In this document: positions 23,625 to 35,735 of the stretch, one piece after another
How positions within the stretch are numbered: position 1 is the first letter of the stretch
Layout of the letters: each line of letters begins with the position of its first letter
Assembly (NCBI GenBank): GCA_963573385.1
Contig: CAUYLG010021638.1
Coordinates: forward strand, 28,907-92,906
Source: Cacajao melanocephalus
Lineage: Eukaryota > Chordata > Mammalia > Primates > Pitheciidae
Direction: 5' to 3'
DNA: 64,000 nt
Notes under the pieces: model-generated
What the model saw: the letters and a program-made list of their open reading frames with translations, nothing else
Database searches by the model: none
What the model was told of the DNA's origin: nothing
Position numbers and translations under genes: made by a program

Positions 23625-23800
23625 TCTGCCATCCATGAAACGTGAAACCTGCGACCTTGGGCAAATCATGTCTCCATGTTGAGGCTCAGCGGCCTCATCT
23701 TTAAAATGGGACTCTGTTGCCTAAGATTCAGAGAAAAATTGTAAAGATGAAAAAAGCTAATAAATAGTTTTGAAAGAGCTTTGCAAATGTTACAGACACG
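23625..23800 (+). repeat. MIR SINE (plus)
   Basis: TGCGACCTTGGGCAAATCAT, TCATCTTTAAAATGGGACTC and GAGCTTTGCAAATGTTAC follow MIR. Confidence 0.65.
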
Positions 23801-23938
23801 TCATAAAATGATGTATCTCTGTTGGTTCCTCCTACCAAGGATAGTACTGATTGTGGATATTGCCTCTTTCCTACCAGACAACTCCTGGAAATCTTCTAGG
23901 AGCAAATTTCCTCCTACCTGACCACAGCTCTGGGCAGA

Positions 23939-24402
23939 TGTCTTAGTCTTTTGGTGTTGCCATACAGGAATACTTGAGGCTGGGTAATTTATAAAGAAAA
24001 GAGGTTTATTTGGCTCGTGGTTGCGGAGGCTATTCAAGAAGCATGGTGTCAGCATCTGCTTCTGGTGAGGGTGTCAGGCTGCTTCCACTCCCGGCAGAAG
24101 GTGAAGGGGAGCAGCGTGTGCAGTGATCACCTAGTGGGAGAGGAAACAAGAGAGAAGGGAGGGAGGTGCCAGGCTTTTTGTACCAAACAGCTCTCATGGG
24201 AAGTAACAGAGTGAGAACTCACTCATCTCCGACCAGGAAGGAGATTCATGAGGAATCTGCCCCCATGACCCCAACCCGGAAGGAGATTCATGAGAAATCT
24301 GCCCCCATGACCCAGACACTTCCCATTAGGCCCCACCTCCAACACGGGATCTCATTTCACTATGAGGTTTGGAAGGGATAAATATCAAAACCATAGCAGC
24401 AG
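23939..24402 (-). mobile_element. MST-type MaLR LTR (minus) with internal 42-bp duplication
   Basis: GAGGCTGGGTAATTTATAAA, GCATCTGCTTCTGGTGAGGG and AGGCCCCACCTCCAACACGG match antisense MSTA/B. A segment around GGAAGGAGATTCATGAG is present twice in tandem (24233-24316) with a 42-bp period. Confidence 0.88.
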
Positions 24403-24404
24403 AG

Positions 24405-24540
24405 GAAAGAACACATGATGGAGATTGAGGACTGGCTCTGTCGCTGATTCACCTACTGACGTGGCAAGTCCCTGTCTCTCTCTGGGCCTCAGTTTTCCCT
24501 GTTTGTAAAATGGAAACAGCAATACGCCTGCCTATCATTT
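24405..24540 (+). repeat. MIR SINE (plus)
   Basis: GACTGGCTCTGTCGCTGATT, TCTGGGCCTCAGTTTTCCCT and TTTGTAAAATGGAAACAGC follow MIR. Confidence 0.7.
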
Positions 24541-25550
24541 TCCCATCACTTCAGATTCTGTCTTTTTCCATCTTGTTCCAGAACCACCACTAAGATACAT
24601 CTGTGCTGAAGGCCTTGGATCAGCATTTCTCTGAGGAACATTCCAGAGGACAGTGGAAAAGCTTGCCTTAGGTGGGTCCCTCTTGGAGACTCATGCTAGC
24701 ATAATAAAGGCTCTGAGAAGTCCTGCAGAAAGGAGATTTTCTCAAGTTTGTTTGCTCATGGACATCCTTTGGGCAGAACACCCATCAGCATCCTACAGAA
24801 CGGTCTGTGGCTTTCTCTTGGTGGCTGTCGGGCTAGGAGGACCCAGTTAAGATGAGTCCCAGTTATAGCCACCAAATACAGATCTATGGACATCCCCAGG
24901 TTGGTGGCTGCGCCTTTGCCTCAGCCTCAGTCCACCTTAGAAAGTGATCTTTGCAGCTGGAACTACTGACATTAGCTCCAGTTCCTCCAGCTGTTTTTTT
25001 TACTTCCAGATGCCCAAAAGTCCCTGAAAGTGCTGCTTGGGCCAAAATTCAAAAGACATGATAAACCAGGTTAATTTTAGGGCCCATGACAAGAAGCAGC
25101 CATCCTTTCAGTGGGTTGGTTGGATAAATGAGTTAATTTTGTCCAGGCACCAAACATCTTGGGAGCTTTGGTGCTGAGGGTGTGCCTACGTGTCAGGGGT
25201 AGGGGAAGTAGGTCCTGCATAGAACTGCTCCAGGGGTTTGTGGAGACCCGAGGAAGGACAGCTGCATACTCAGCACTGCAATTAATGGTGCTAAAATGGT
25301 CTGATGGTCGATCCCAGTGAGGGAGCTTGGCAGGTGGGCTTGGCATTCTTTAGAAAACCGCACGTCAGCAGCTTTGCTGGTGGGAGTAGGGGGCGATTGG
25401 GGATTTTGGTGCCTTATCCTGAGGCTGGGCAAGGCAGTCAGGGTAGTGGAGGGTGGGACAGATGGGAAGGTGTTCTTCAGAGTTATCCCAGCAAGGGCAG
25501 GGACAAGGGTGGGGCTTTTAGGCTGACGACATAGGTCATTAGGTGGGAAC
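24541..25550. other. Non-repetitive intergenic DNA, no gene
   Basis: A 170-codon minus-strand open frame overlaps the right side (25193-25705), but it runs into a MIR and shows no domain. No promoter, exon or RNA gene is seen. Confidence 0.45.
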
Positions 25551-25725
25551 CTCAGCTGTGCTCTGAATGGGCTGTACGACTTTGGGCAGCTCCTTTGGCC
25601 TCTTTGAGCCTCAGTTTCCTCATCTGCAAATGGAGGCAGAATCTCTCTCTCTTTCAGAATAATGAATAGGATAGCCTGGGCTGAGTGCCTAGAAATATCT
25701 GGCACATAATATGTGTTCTGTGAAT
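25551..25725 (+). repeat. MIR SINE (plus)
   Basis: CTTTGAGCCTCAGTTTCCTC, CATCTGCAAATGGAGGCAGA and ATATCTGGCACATAATATG are direct MIR matches. Confidence 0.8.
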
Positions 25726-25764
25726 ACCAATTCTCCCCATGTCTTTGGATAAGCTCAGAGACTG

Positions 25765-26115
25765 GCAGGGAGTGTTTTTTTTTTTTTAACCTTTAATTGA
25801 AATGTAACATACACATAGAAAAGTGCATAAAGCTGTTTTGTTTGTTTTTTAATTTACAATTTATTTCAACTCTTCCAGGGCTGGGAATGTTACAAAACCT
25901 TAAACCCAAAATATCTTGCTTTTATTTTTTTTGTGTGTGTCACATTTTTTAAAAAAATTGTTTTGAAATAACATAAGACTCACAAGCTGCAAAAATCATA
26001 GAGAGTTCCCATGAAAGCTTTACCCAGCTTTTCCCAATGGCATCTTAGCCTCAGAATGTTGTCGAAACCGGGAAATTGACGCTGGTACTCTACTATTCAC
26101 TAAGTGAAAAAGTCC
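25765..26115 (-). repeat. Old L1 3'-end fragment (minus)
   Basis: ACCTTTAATTGAAATGTAAC, AAAAATCATAGAGAGTTCCC and TTGTCGAAACCGGGAAATTG resemble antisense L1M 3' sequence. No ORF2 frame remains. Confidence 0.55.
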
Positions 26116-26154
26116 GTGAGTCTTACATGAGCCCAGAGGATTTTCACAACCTGA

Positions 26155-26480
26155 ACACAGCCCCATCACCAGCACCCCAAAGAACATCACCAGCACCCCA
26201 AAGTGCTCTTGTGCTCCCGCCAGGCTCCACCGCTCCCAGGGTGACCACAGTGCTCCGTGTGTCTGGAACCACGGCAGCATGAGTTTCTTTCTGATTGGCT
26301 TCTTTTGCCCTCCCTCAAGCCTGAGCACTGCGTCCACATTGTCGTTGCAGCTTGCTCATTGCCACTGCTGATGGGGAGAGAGTTTTATAGGGGCACAGGA
26401 CAAAGCTGCCCTGGTCCCCAGCTGCTGTACTTTTGGAGAGTTAGAGGAACCAGCCTTACAGTCTCAAAGTCCCAGGGGCA
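26155..26480. other. Intergenic DNA; small tandem duplication
   Basis: CATCACCAGCACCCCAAAG occurs twice in tandem at about 26163-26203. No gene. Confidence 0.45.
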
Positions 26481-26483
26481 CTG

Positions 26484-27322
26484 TCACGGACGAAGTTGTG
26501 TCCTTCAAAATACATATGTTGATGTCCTAACTCTATTTTAAAAAAATAAAGATGGGGTCTCTCTATGTTGCCCAGGCTGGTCTCAAACTCATGGGCTCAA
26601 GCGATCCACCTGCTTCAGCCTCCCAAGTGGAGGGATTACAGGTGGGAGCCACTGCACCTTACCTGTCATCCTTTCAGGACCTCAGAATGTGACCATATTT
26701 GTTTCAGGAAGGTGTGGAGGATGCAGGGTCAGGAGGATCAAGGGTCACATTGGCTGGGGGCCACTGGCTACAGGGGACACAGGAAAGAAGAATGCAGGAG
26801 ACAGTGGGTCCCTTGGGCTGAGTGCCTCAGGGCATGGAGAGAAATCCCAGCAAGAGTTCTGGGTGTGGGCTTTAAAGCTGGGAATCATTCGCATTTGGGG
26901 GTATCTGGAGCCCTGTGAGTGGGTAAGATTGCTCAGACAGCACCTCCTTTCCCCAAATTTGTATGTGTGTTAGAATCTTAACCCCCAGGATGCCAGAATG
27001 TGACTGGAGAAAGGGTCTTTGCAGAGGTAACTCAGTAAAATGAATTACCGAGGTCACCAGGGTGAGCCTTACTCCAACGTGCCTGGTGTTCTCATGAGAG
27101 AGGGGATTAGGACTCAGACACTTGCAGAGGGAAGGCCACGGGAGGACATAGGATGAAGATGGCATCCATAAGCCAAGGACAGAGGCCTCCAAAGGAACCC
27201 GCCCTGCCTAACCCCTGGTCTTGGACTTCCAGCCTACAGAACTCTGAGAAAATAAATTCTGTTGTTTACACCCCCCAGTGTATGGAACTTTGCTATGGAA
27301 GCCCTAGCAAACTAGCAGGTGT
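26484..27322 (+). mobile_element. MLT1-type LTR pieces (plus) with a half-Alu insertion
   Basis: GTTGTGTCCTTCAAAATACA and CTCAGAATGTGACCATATTT (left piece), then CCCCAGGATGCCAGAATGTG, CAGCCTACAGAACTCTGAG and ACACCCCCCAGTGTATGGAA (right piece, from about 26955), follow sense MLT1. An Alu monomer lies at 26546-26664. Confidence 0.65.
26546..26664 (-). mobile_element. Alu monomer (minus)
   Basis: AGATGGGGTCTCTCTATGTT, GGTCTCAAACTCATGGGCTC and a TTACAGGTGGGAGCC end. Only one Alu arm is present. Confidence 0.8.
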
Positions 27323-27457
27323 CTACTCCTTGCTCACCGTGCCTGTATTTGGTAACCCCCAAGTCACCAGGCTGGTGCCCACAGATGATGGGGACACAGG
27401 GACTGCCTCCCCTGAGAGAGTCACCTTCCTTCTGCCGCCAGGCCTTGTATAAACTGA

Positions 27458-27617
<160 letters not shown>

Positions 27618-27811
27618 AGAAGACATAGACAGCATGGAGGTGGGGAGAGAGGAAATGTGGCTGAAATAGGTCATTTTCTGGGATGTTAAATAGAAATAAG
27701 GCTGGCAATGATAGACAGGAAAATGGCATGTGTGATCAGGGAGGGGGACTTTGTCCCCTCCTCTGCATATGATCAGAATGGCTTGCTTTTCACCTCTTTC
27801 ACATATAGGTG

Positions 27812-28170
27812 TCTCCTGGTATACGAGTCAGCTACTGCTGTGTAATAAACCATCCGGAAACTCAGTGGCATTCAACAACGAGCATTTATTTCGCACACAG
27901 CGTCCTGTCGGCTTTAGCTGACCTGGGCTGGGCTGGGCTGGGCTCCATGCTGAAGGCTGTGCCCTGGACTGCTGCAGGCATCTCTCATCCTCTTTGGGCT
28001 TGGCTCCCCAAGGCGTGTTCCCATTGACAGCAGAAGTACAGGTGAGGAAGCCCCAGCTCACATTGGGCCCACGCACATTGCATTGGCTACAGCAGGTCAC
28101 ATGGCCATGTCCAGCGTCACTGGGGTGAGGAAAGGAGGTACACACAGTCGTGGCGATAACTACCCTTGGC
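27812..28170 (-). mobile_element. Old MLT1-type LTR (minus)
   Basis: GAGTCAGCTACTGCTGTGTA and AACTCAGTGGCATTCAACAA are the antisense MLT1 terminus. A (GGGCT)n micro-repeat is embedded at about 27927-27943. Confidence 0.55.
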
Positions 28171-28520
28171 TTACAGGATGGTGGGGGAGAAAGTGACTAT
28201 TTCCTGGGCAGTAAACTCATCTATTCACCCAGTAAGCTTTTTCACAAAACGATTTTTTTTCCCCCTGGGAAAACCAAAAGCACTGGTTGGCATGGTGGCA
28301 TTCCACAATATCCCTGGAGCATCATCTCAGGACCCCAGCCTGTACCTTGAATGTGCCTTAATCACCTTGCAGCTGCCATCCACCCCCAGCCTCGCCATGC
28401 TCTCCCTGACTCTCTCACTGCCCCCCTCCCCCCGCTGGCAGAGAAGGACATTGGCAAGACCTGACCTTTGAACCTGGACCACAGACCTTCCCACCAGTAA
28501 GTTATCAGGAGACAGAGTTT
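28171..28520. other. Intergenic DNA, no gene
   Basis: No exon or repeat recognised. Confidence 0.4.
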
Positions 28521-29045
<525 letters not shown>

Positions 29046-29479
29046 GTAACTGTTTGCTGTTATGATGCCAGATGCTTTTCCAGAGGTGAGGATATAGCAG
29101 TTACACCCTTGCAGAAGCACCCCCGTACCTGTAAGCCCAGGGAAGAATATTTTCTGTGATGCTAGCATTCAGCCACCAAGCTGACTGCCTTCCAGGGGCT
29201 GCCAAAACCACTCTCATCCTCTTAGCCCAGAGCACTGACCCCAGAGCACCTTGGCTGGCTTAGCCACATGTCAAAGAAGCCTTTCCACGGACGCTGGCCA
29301 CTCATCCAAACGCAGAACCTCGAACGTCACGTCCCTGTCTATAGCTGCCCCTTTCTGTGAGCATGAGCCATCTGGTCTCAGCTTAGGAGGAGAAAAGCTG
29401 CCCACGGTCTGCCTGGCACCCACCGGGGCACTGTGGGCAATGTGGCCGGCATGCTGAAGTGAGCAGCGAGTCTGCATAC
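29046..29479. other. Intergenic DNA, no gene
   Basis: Non-repetitive, moderate GC content, with several CpGs near 29285-29330. Nothing assignable. Confidence 0.4.
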
Positions 29480-29690
29480 CCAGCCCGTCGCAGCTCAAAC
29501 CTGCTGGTGCACTGCAGTAAAACCGCCTTTGACTTAATATATGCTAATTAGATTTTAATGGGATTCAGATTTCCAGCAGTAGTGCAGTGTTAGCCAGGGT
29601 AAGTTATAATCATATCTAATTGGTAATTCTAACATAACAAATTTCTTGGATAAATTATTCTTAGTTAATAGTCCCCCAGAAACAACCTCA
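29480..29690. promoter_or_regulatory. Candidate regulatory element, TAATTA-rich
   Basis: The block contains TATGCTAATTAGATTTTAAT, ATATCTAATTGGTAATTC and TTCTTAGTTAATAG, a dense cluster of homeodomain core sites in non-repetitive DNA next to TGACTTAATATATGC. This is typical of conserved developmental enhancers. Conservation is not testable here. Confidence 0.35.
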
Positions 29691-29759
29691 CCATGCGGGT
29701 GCCCACACACGCACTCACACACACATGCACAATCACACACATATATATTTTAGGGGAAA

Positions 29760-30685
29760 AGAACAAGGTAGAAGCAGGTTCACAGCAAGACAAAGTCGTT
29801 ATTTAAAACCTGGGCTCTTCAGAAGCTAAACCAGAGCCCCAGACTAAACCCCTTAAAGTTATTAGAACCCAGAACAGGGTTCAGAATGCAAGAACCTGGT
29901 CACGATGGTGCGTGTGGCACAGTCGGGGCTGTGTCTTGGAAGGTGGGCTATGTTCTCTGGCAGAAGGTTCTCCTCCCCAGGAGGTTGCAGCAGGAGGGGC
30001 CACCAGGCTCAGAAGTCAACCCCTGCTTGGGACACGGTCCCTCTCCCTGGAGGAGGCCTGCTGTGGTTACGGTAGCTCCCTCCCTCCCTGCCTGGGTCGC
30101 CCTAGAATTCTTCCCTTGCCTAAGTTCCATACCTAAAAGAGGTAAAGAGGGGACCCACTGGCTATGTTACTATTTTCTTTACTGGGCAGAGAACAGAGTG
30201 TAATTCCAGAAAAAGGGGTGTGGGTCAGCCCGCCTGGCATCCTGCCCTTGCTTTGCCACTACCTGGCAAACCTGCCTGGCCACTACCTAGCTGCTACCTG
30301 GTATAACCCAGGTACAACCCAAGGCAAGATGCTCGGGGCCTCTGTTTTCCCGGCTGTAACGTGAGTTGAGACTCAACAGACTTTTCTGCTTTCAGTGGCA
30401 AGAAGAGGCCTCCTTTCTGGTATTGGGGTGAAGGTATGGACACTACATAGCAGACAGATGGTCTGGGAATGTACCAAGCGGGCCTGCCCTGGGCATCCAA
30501 GGGGAAGGTTCTCTCCTTTCTCTGCCAAGTCACTCTCTGTCCTCCTAAAGCTGCCACTGGCCACAGGAGAGTGTGGCTCTCTGCCTGCCCTCCTTGCCTG
30601 CTGCCAGGAGCTTAAGGCTTGTCTCCCCAGAGGGTCGGTGAGGTGGCCGTGTGCAGACAGCATCATCAGTTGAAGGCAGGGAGGT
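29760..30685. other. Non-repetitive intergenic DNA, no gene
   Basis: Overlapping open frames of up to 105 codons on both strands show no domain or splice context. No repeat named. Confidence 0.45.
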
Positions 30686-30689
30686 GGGA

Positions 30690-30875
30690 GATGTGTTTAA
30701 AAAGCATGGGATTCTCACCTGCGCTCCCCACTTACCAGCTGTGTGATTCTAGGCATGTCCTTTACTCCCCTTGGGGACACTTCTTGTTTCATTACTTGAG
30801 TACAATAATACCTTCTTATACGGTTGTTGGGTGGACCCAGGGAAGCAACCTTGCGAAGAATCTTAGTACATGTAA
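30690..30875 (+). repeat. MIR SINE (plus), degenerate
   Basis: CACTTACCAGCTGTGTGATT and TAGGCATGTCCTTTACTCCC are MIR-core phrases. Confidence 0.6.
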
Positions 30876-31029
30876 GTTTCTCCTTTGTTCTTTTCCTTTT
30901 CCTCCATTCCCCTCCCTTCATAATGGGATAATTTGGGGGCACAGAATGACGTTGGGGGAAGGGCAGGCAGCCCCATAAGACCCCTTTCACCTAGTATTAA
31001 AGATGGAGATGACTGTTAACACCTGGTAC

Positions 31030-31300
31030 CAAGGGCGTAGCAATGACAGGGAACATTTGTTGAGCACATAGTATATGCAGACACGTTTCTAAGTATTTTA
31101 GATGCACTCTGATCAGCTCTCATAGCAGCCTTAAAAGGTGGGCATGACTGTGATCCTCATGATTTAGATAGATGGGTCACGTGAGCACAGAGAGGTTATG
31201 TAAGCGGCCTGAAGTCACACAGCTAGTCAACCGCTAACCAAGGATTTGAACCCAGGGGAGTTTGGCTCTAGAGTTCAGCTCTTTAAACACTGCATGGTGC
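31030..31300 (-). repeat. MIR SINE (minus)
   Basis: ATTTGTTGAGCACATAGTAT, CACAGAGAGGTTATGTAAGC, GAAGTCACACAGCTAGTCAA and GATTTGAACCCAGGGGAG are antisense MIR in order. A well-preserved core. Confidence 0.8.
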
Positions 31301-31454
31301 TGCCTCTTGAACTGACCAGCTCAAGATCATTAGAATATTTAGAAAACCATCTGCCCTGGGGCAGCTTCCAGGAGAAAGGAGGAAAGGGAACCAATATTTA
31401 TTGATTGCCTGGCCTACACCTGACCCTGTGCTGGGCTTCTCACCTGTGGAGGCA

Positions 31455-31690
31455 AAATTACCTGGTGCATTAAGCCTAGGTGCAGATCCCAGCTCCAGGA
31501 CTTACTTGCTGTGTGATCAGGGGCAAGTTATAAAACCTCTCTGAGCCCCTGTTTCTTTATTTGTAAAATAGAGATAATGCTTCCTCCATTGAAAGGTTAT
31601 GATAAAGATCAAACAAGATGATTCATGCAAAGCGCTTAGCACAGTGCCTGGCACATCCAGAGTATCTGGTAAGTGATGAATTCCTAAATT
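31455..31690 (+). repeat. MIR SINE (plus)
   Basis: TTGCTGTGTGATCAGGGGCA, ATTTGTAAAATAGAGATAAT and AGCACAGTGCCTGGCACATC follow MIR order. Confidence 0.85.
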
Positions 31691-32145
31691 TATAAACATT
31701 GTTACTGATGTAAATCCTTACACGTGTGTAAATATCCCCATCTTGTCATGGGAAAATTGAGTTCCGAAAGGTTAAGCGACTTGCCGAAGATCCCACAGTG
31801 GGAACGTGGCGAAGTTGCACGTTCTTTCAAAGTCTTTCAAAGCTCCGGCTCTCACTGTTGCTGGGTGAACTAGAGAGGCGTCCTCTGCCGCTCTGCAGGT
31901 ACACTGCCACCGAGCTCTAGCGGACGCCTCCTGCCCACTCACCACCTTTCAGCCCTGACTGGCCTCTTCATCAAAACGAAGACCATTCCAGGATGGGTGA
32001 AGTCAGCTACCTGCGCTGGGAGAGGAAGCTCTAAGAGCATCCCCAGGGCTTGGCTTGGGGTCACCTCTAGGGTCAGGAGTGGATTTGTTGGGCCTTTGAG
32101 CATTGGGCTCACTGGATGGTCTCTGTCTTTGCTTCTCTTCCTGCA
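31691..32145. other. MIR (minus) remnant at left, then unassigned DNA
   Basis: About 31735-31805 (CATGGGAAAATTGAGTTCCG, AGCGACTTGCCGAAGATCCC) is antisense MIR. The rest holds no recognised feature. Confidence 0.5.
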
Positions 32146-32460
32146 CAGTGGTTCTGTTCAGGCTGCTATAACAAAATACCATAAACTGGGTGACAGCAGA
32201 AATCTATTTCTCATGGTTCTGGAGGCTGGGAAGTCCAACACCAAGGCAATGGCAGATTTAGTGTTTGGTGAGGGTCCACTTCCTAGATGTCTTTTCAAGG
32301 TAACCTCACATGGCAGAAGGGTCAAAGGACCTCTCTGGAACGTTTTTTGTAAGGGCACTAATCCCATTTATGGTAGCTCTGCCTCCATGATCTAATCACC
32401 TCCCAAGAGTCCCGCCTCCTAATCCCATCACCTCGAGGGTTAGAATTTCAACATCAGACC
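32146..32460 (-). mobile_element. MLT1A-like LTR (minus)
   Basis: CTATAACAAAATACCATAAA, GGAGGCTGGGAAGTCCAACA, GGGCACTAATCCCATTTATG and ATCACCTCCCAAGAGTCCCG match antisense MLT1A closely. Confidence 0.88.
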
Positions 32461-32985
32461 ATGGTGCCAGTCTTTAGGCAGTGTCGGCCCCATCCCTCTA
32501 CCCTAAGATCTTCCTCTCTCTTACCTCGGGATTTCCAAGGGGGAAATTGGTGCCTGGGAGGCTTAAAGACTCAGTCTAGCAGATGCTGTCCCTGCCCCAC
32601 CTCCGTCCTCAAAGCCCATCAAGGGTCTCCTGCAGTTGACCATGCTGTGGCTCTCTACCAGGGACTTTCTCTGGTTGGTTGCAGGCAGGGGACTTCATGC
32701 TCCAGTCATTGGTGACAGTGATTCCAGCTTCCTCATTCCTTAGTGGTGCCAGTCTGAGGTGTATGCAATGCAGAATCTGGAGGATCCCTTGGGATAAAGT
32801 CCCCATTGCCCAGGTCAGGCACACCCCGTGTGAGCTTTCTTCCTTTCTCTACCCTATTTGCCTGTGTCACTGTGCTTCCTGGATCTCCTCCCAAATGAAT
32901 GATTTGCACCCAAATCCCTATCTCAGGGTCTGCCTTAGGAGGAACCCTAACTAAGACCCTCAGCCACTTCGAACATCAGGTTGTG
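32461..32985. other. Intergenic DNA, no gene
   Basis: No exon or repeat recognised. Confidence 0.4.
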
Positions 32986-32989
32986 TGCG

Positions 32990-33180
32990 TTTGGTGCAGC
33001 GGAAAAGAGTGTGGGTTCTTAGTCCAGGCAGACGGGAGGTGCTGACCACAGGACTGTGCTATAGGCGGTGTGGTCTTAAGCAAATGACTCACCTGTAAGG
33101 TAGGGGGCATCTGTTCTTACAGCCAGTTAGGCCAAGTACCTGGCCAATGGCTGATGCTTAACAAATATGAATTCTTGTTG
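32990..33180 (+). repeat. MIR SINE (plus), degenerate
   Basis: GTGTGGGTTCTTAGTCCAGG, GTCTTAAGCAAATGACTCAC and GGCTGATGCTTAACAAATAT follow MIR. Confidence 0.55.
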
Positions 33181-33268
33181 TTCTCAAGGCAGATGATCCC
33201 AAATTGTCATCCCTCTTAAGCTCCTGGCCTGCTGGACAATGGCTTGGAATGTCCCTTCTTCCCCTTGA

Positions 33269-33618
<350 letters not shown>

Positions 33619-33639
33619 CCCATTTCTGGTTCTTTATCC

Positions 33640-34250
33640 CATCTCTCCGACTGTGCAGGCCCAGGGCCTCTGGCTTCTTATCACCTCCACTACCACACAA
33701 CTTCCATTCCCAGAGGGCTGGGAGCTTCCCTCTGAAGCTGCCTTCCTCCAGCCCCGTTGTCTGGCAGCCCTGATCGCTGGAATCCGTCCTGGCACACATG
33801 GGGTATCTGTGCCTGGGAGAGTCACTTAGCCTCTCTCAGCATTACCCTCCACTTTTAGGGTAGGGGGAGCGGGTCGTTCTGCAGGAAGAAGCCCCAGCAC
33901 AGCGTGTAGTAGACAGGTCTGCACTGGTGCACCCCAGGGCCCTCCCTGTCCAGCTGCCACTGACCTTGACAGCGTCTCTCACCCTAACCATTTAAATAAG
34001 CTTCTAACTGGGCTCCCCAGACCAGGAGCAGACTTCTCCAACTTGAGTGGGCCCTTGTGAAAAGGCAGCTTCTGTTTCAGTAGGTCCAGGGTGGGGCCTG
34101 AGATCCTGCATTTCAATCAAGCTTCCAGAAGATGTGGCCGCTGCGGGTCCTGGGACTGCACGCTGAGTTGGAGGATCTGGAACGCTCTTATTCCACTTTG
34201 CTTCCAAGCATCTTCTGTGACTCTGAGGCTTTCGCCCACTGCGCCCTATT
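33640..34250. other. Intergenic DNA, no gene
   Basis: Moderately GC-rich, no exon. Weak MER5-like text (CCTGAGATCCTGCATTTCAA) near 34100. Confidence 0.4.
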
Positions 34251-34470
34251 GTTCGATATCGATGACAATACTAACACTTACTGAACACTTACATGTGCCA
34301 GGTACTGTTCTAAGAACGTTCCACATCTTCATTTATTTAATTCTCCAAGGCAAATGCCATGGACCTCAGCGTCCCCATTTTACAGAAGAGAAAATAGAGG
34401 CATGGGGAAGTTAGTGAAGTGCTGAAGTCATGGAAATGTTGAGTGACAGAGCTGACAGTGAGTTCAGACA
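34251..34470 (-). repeat. MIR SINE (minus)
   Basis: CACTTACATGTGCCAGGTAC, CCCCATTTTACAGAAGAGAA and GAGGCATGGGGAAGTTAGTG are antisense MIR. Confidence 0.75.
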
Positions 34471-35091
34471 CAGGTGTGATCGCTCTGCCCTGGGTCCCCA
34501 TGCGTGATCGCTCTGCCATGCTTCTCTTAAAGCAGAAGCCCCATTCCGTCAGCCTAGGCTTTAAAGGATTTCAGGAAGGGCTTTTCCTGTGGTCAGAAAA
34601 GGAAGGTCCCTGGAGGAGGTTGACTTTGGGGGGCTGGAGGGAGAAGCAGTTTAGAGAAAGACTGCTCTGAGGAGCTTTCGTCTGTGGCTCTAGGAACTCC
34701 AGGCCCAGTGGGGTAAGAGGCAGGAGGGTATGAGGCCCGGGGCTGGGGACTACCAGGGCTCCTTGTGAGCTGGCAGCTGCTGGGATAGGATGGGAGAAAA
34801 GGGGGAAGAGCAGAGGATGTTACAGGGGAAGCGGCAATAGAAGCTCAGCCCCAAGGTCAGGTGCAGCCGGCGGCCAGGCTCCACTGTGCCTGCTGACATT
34901 TAGGCCTGCCGCCCCACTTGAAAAAAATGCATGCATTTTGCACATCTATTTCCTTCCACCCATCACTCAGGACTGTCGTTCCCTGGAGGAGGCTAAGGGC
35001 GTAATCACTGACGCCACAGTTTAAATGCTTTTTGGAAAACTTCCCCGCTCTGGCCTGGTCTGCGGCTCCACCTCCCCGGCAGGGCTCCAGG
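34471..35091. other. Non-repetitive intergenic DNA, no gene
   Basis: No gene or repeat. The part near 34920-35040 (ATGCATGCATTTTGCACATC, CAGTTTAAATGCTTTTTGG) has an enhancer-like texture only. Confidence 0.4.
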
Positions 35092-35735
35092 GCCAGTCTC
35101 TTTCTCCTTACTGTCTCTCCCGTCTCACTGCCTTTGTCTCTGCTTCCGGACTTGCTCCCCCTACTCTCTCGCTCTGTCGTCTCTTCCCGTCTTCTCTCTG
35201 TTTCTCTCTGCACTCTGTGTCTCTGTCTCTGTGTCTCTGTGTGTGTGTTTCTCTGTCTCTGTCCCTCTCTCTCTGTATGTCCTCTGTACTCTGTCCCCTC
35301 TGTCTCTGTACTATGTCTCTCTCTGTCTCTGTATGTCCTCTGTCTCTGTCACTCCAGCTCTGAACATCTCTGTCTGTGTGTCTCTGTCTCTCTATCTCTG
35401 CCTCATTTCTGTTCACTTCCTGCTTCTCCAATTTTCTCTTTGCCTCATTCATTGCTGATCTTTGCCTCTTTCTGCTCTCTTTCAGACCCCCTCCCCCAAG
35501 TGACTCCCCTTCTCTGCCCCTTCCATCCAATCTCCACATCCTTGGAGAAGCCTCCCGTCTCCCTGGATCTCTGAGCCTCCCGTGGCTGACCATCCCTCTT
35601 CTCCTCTCCCTCCGCTCCCTGACCTCTCCCCGCATCCCCTTTCTCAGCTCCCCTCCCCCTCCCTTTCCCTCTGTCCAGGCTCCTCCTTACCCTCCTCTCC
35701 CTCTGATTCTCCTTCTCATCATTATCTTCTCCCTG
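35092..35735 (+). repeat. Polypyrimidine tract with (CTCTGT)n core
   Basis: About 640 bp of strongly pyrimidine-biased sequence. The core at 35190-35400 is imperfect CTCTGTCTCTGTGTCTCTGT repetition, followed by C-rich/CT-rich text. Long open frames occur here in several frames on both strands, as expected from a repeat with few stop codons; they are not genes. Confidence 0.85.

Noticed and set aside
35032..35635. Open frames of 169-180 codons on both strands
   Set aside because: They lie in the CT-rich repeat tract; low-complexity DNA without stop trinucleotides opens several frames at once, and the products are Ser/Leu/Cys or Arg/Glu repeats.
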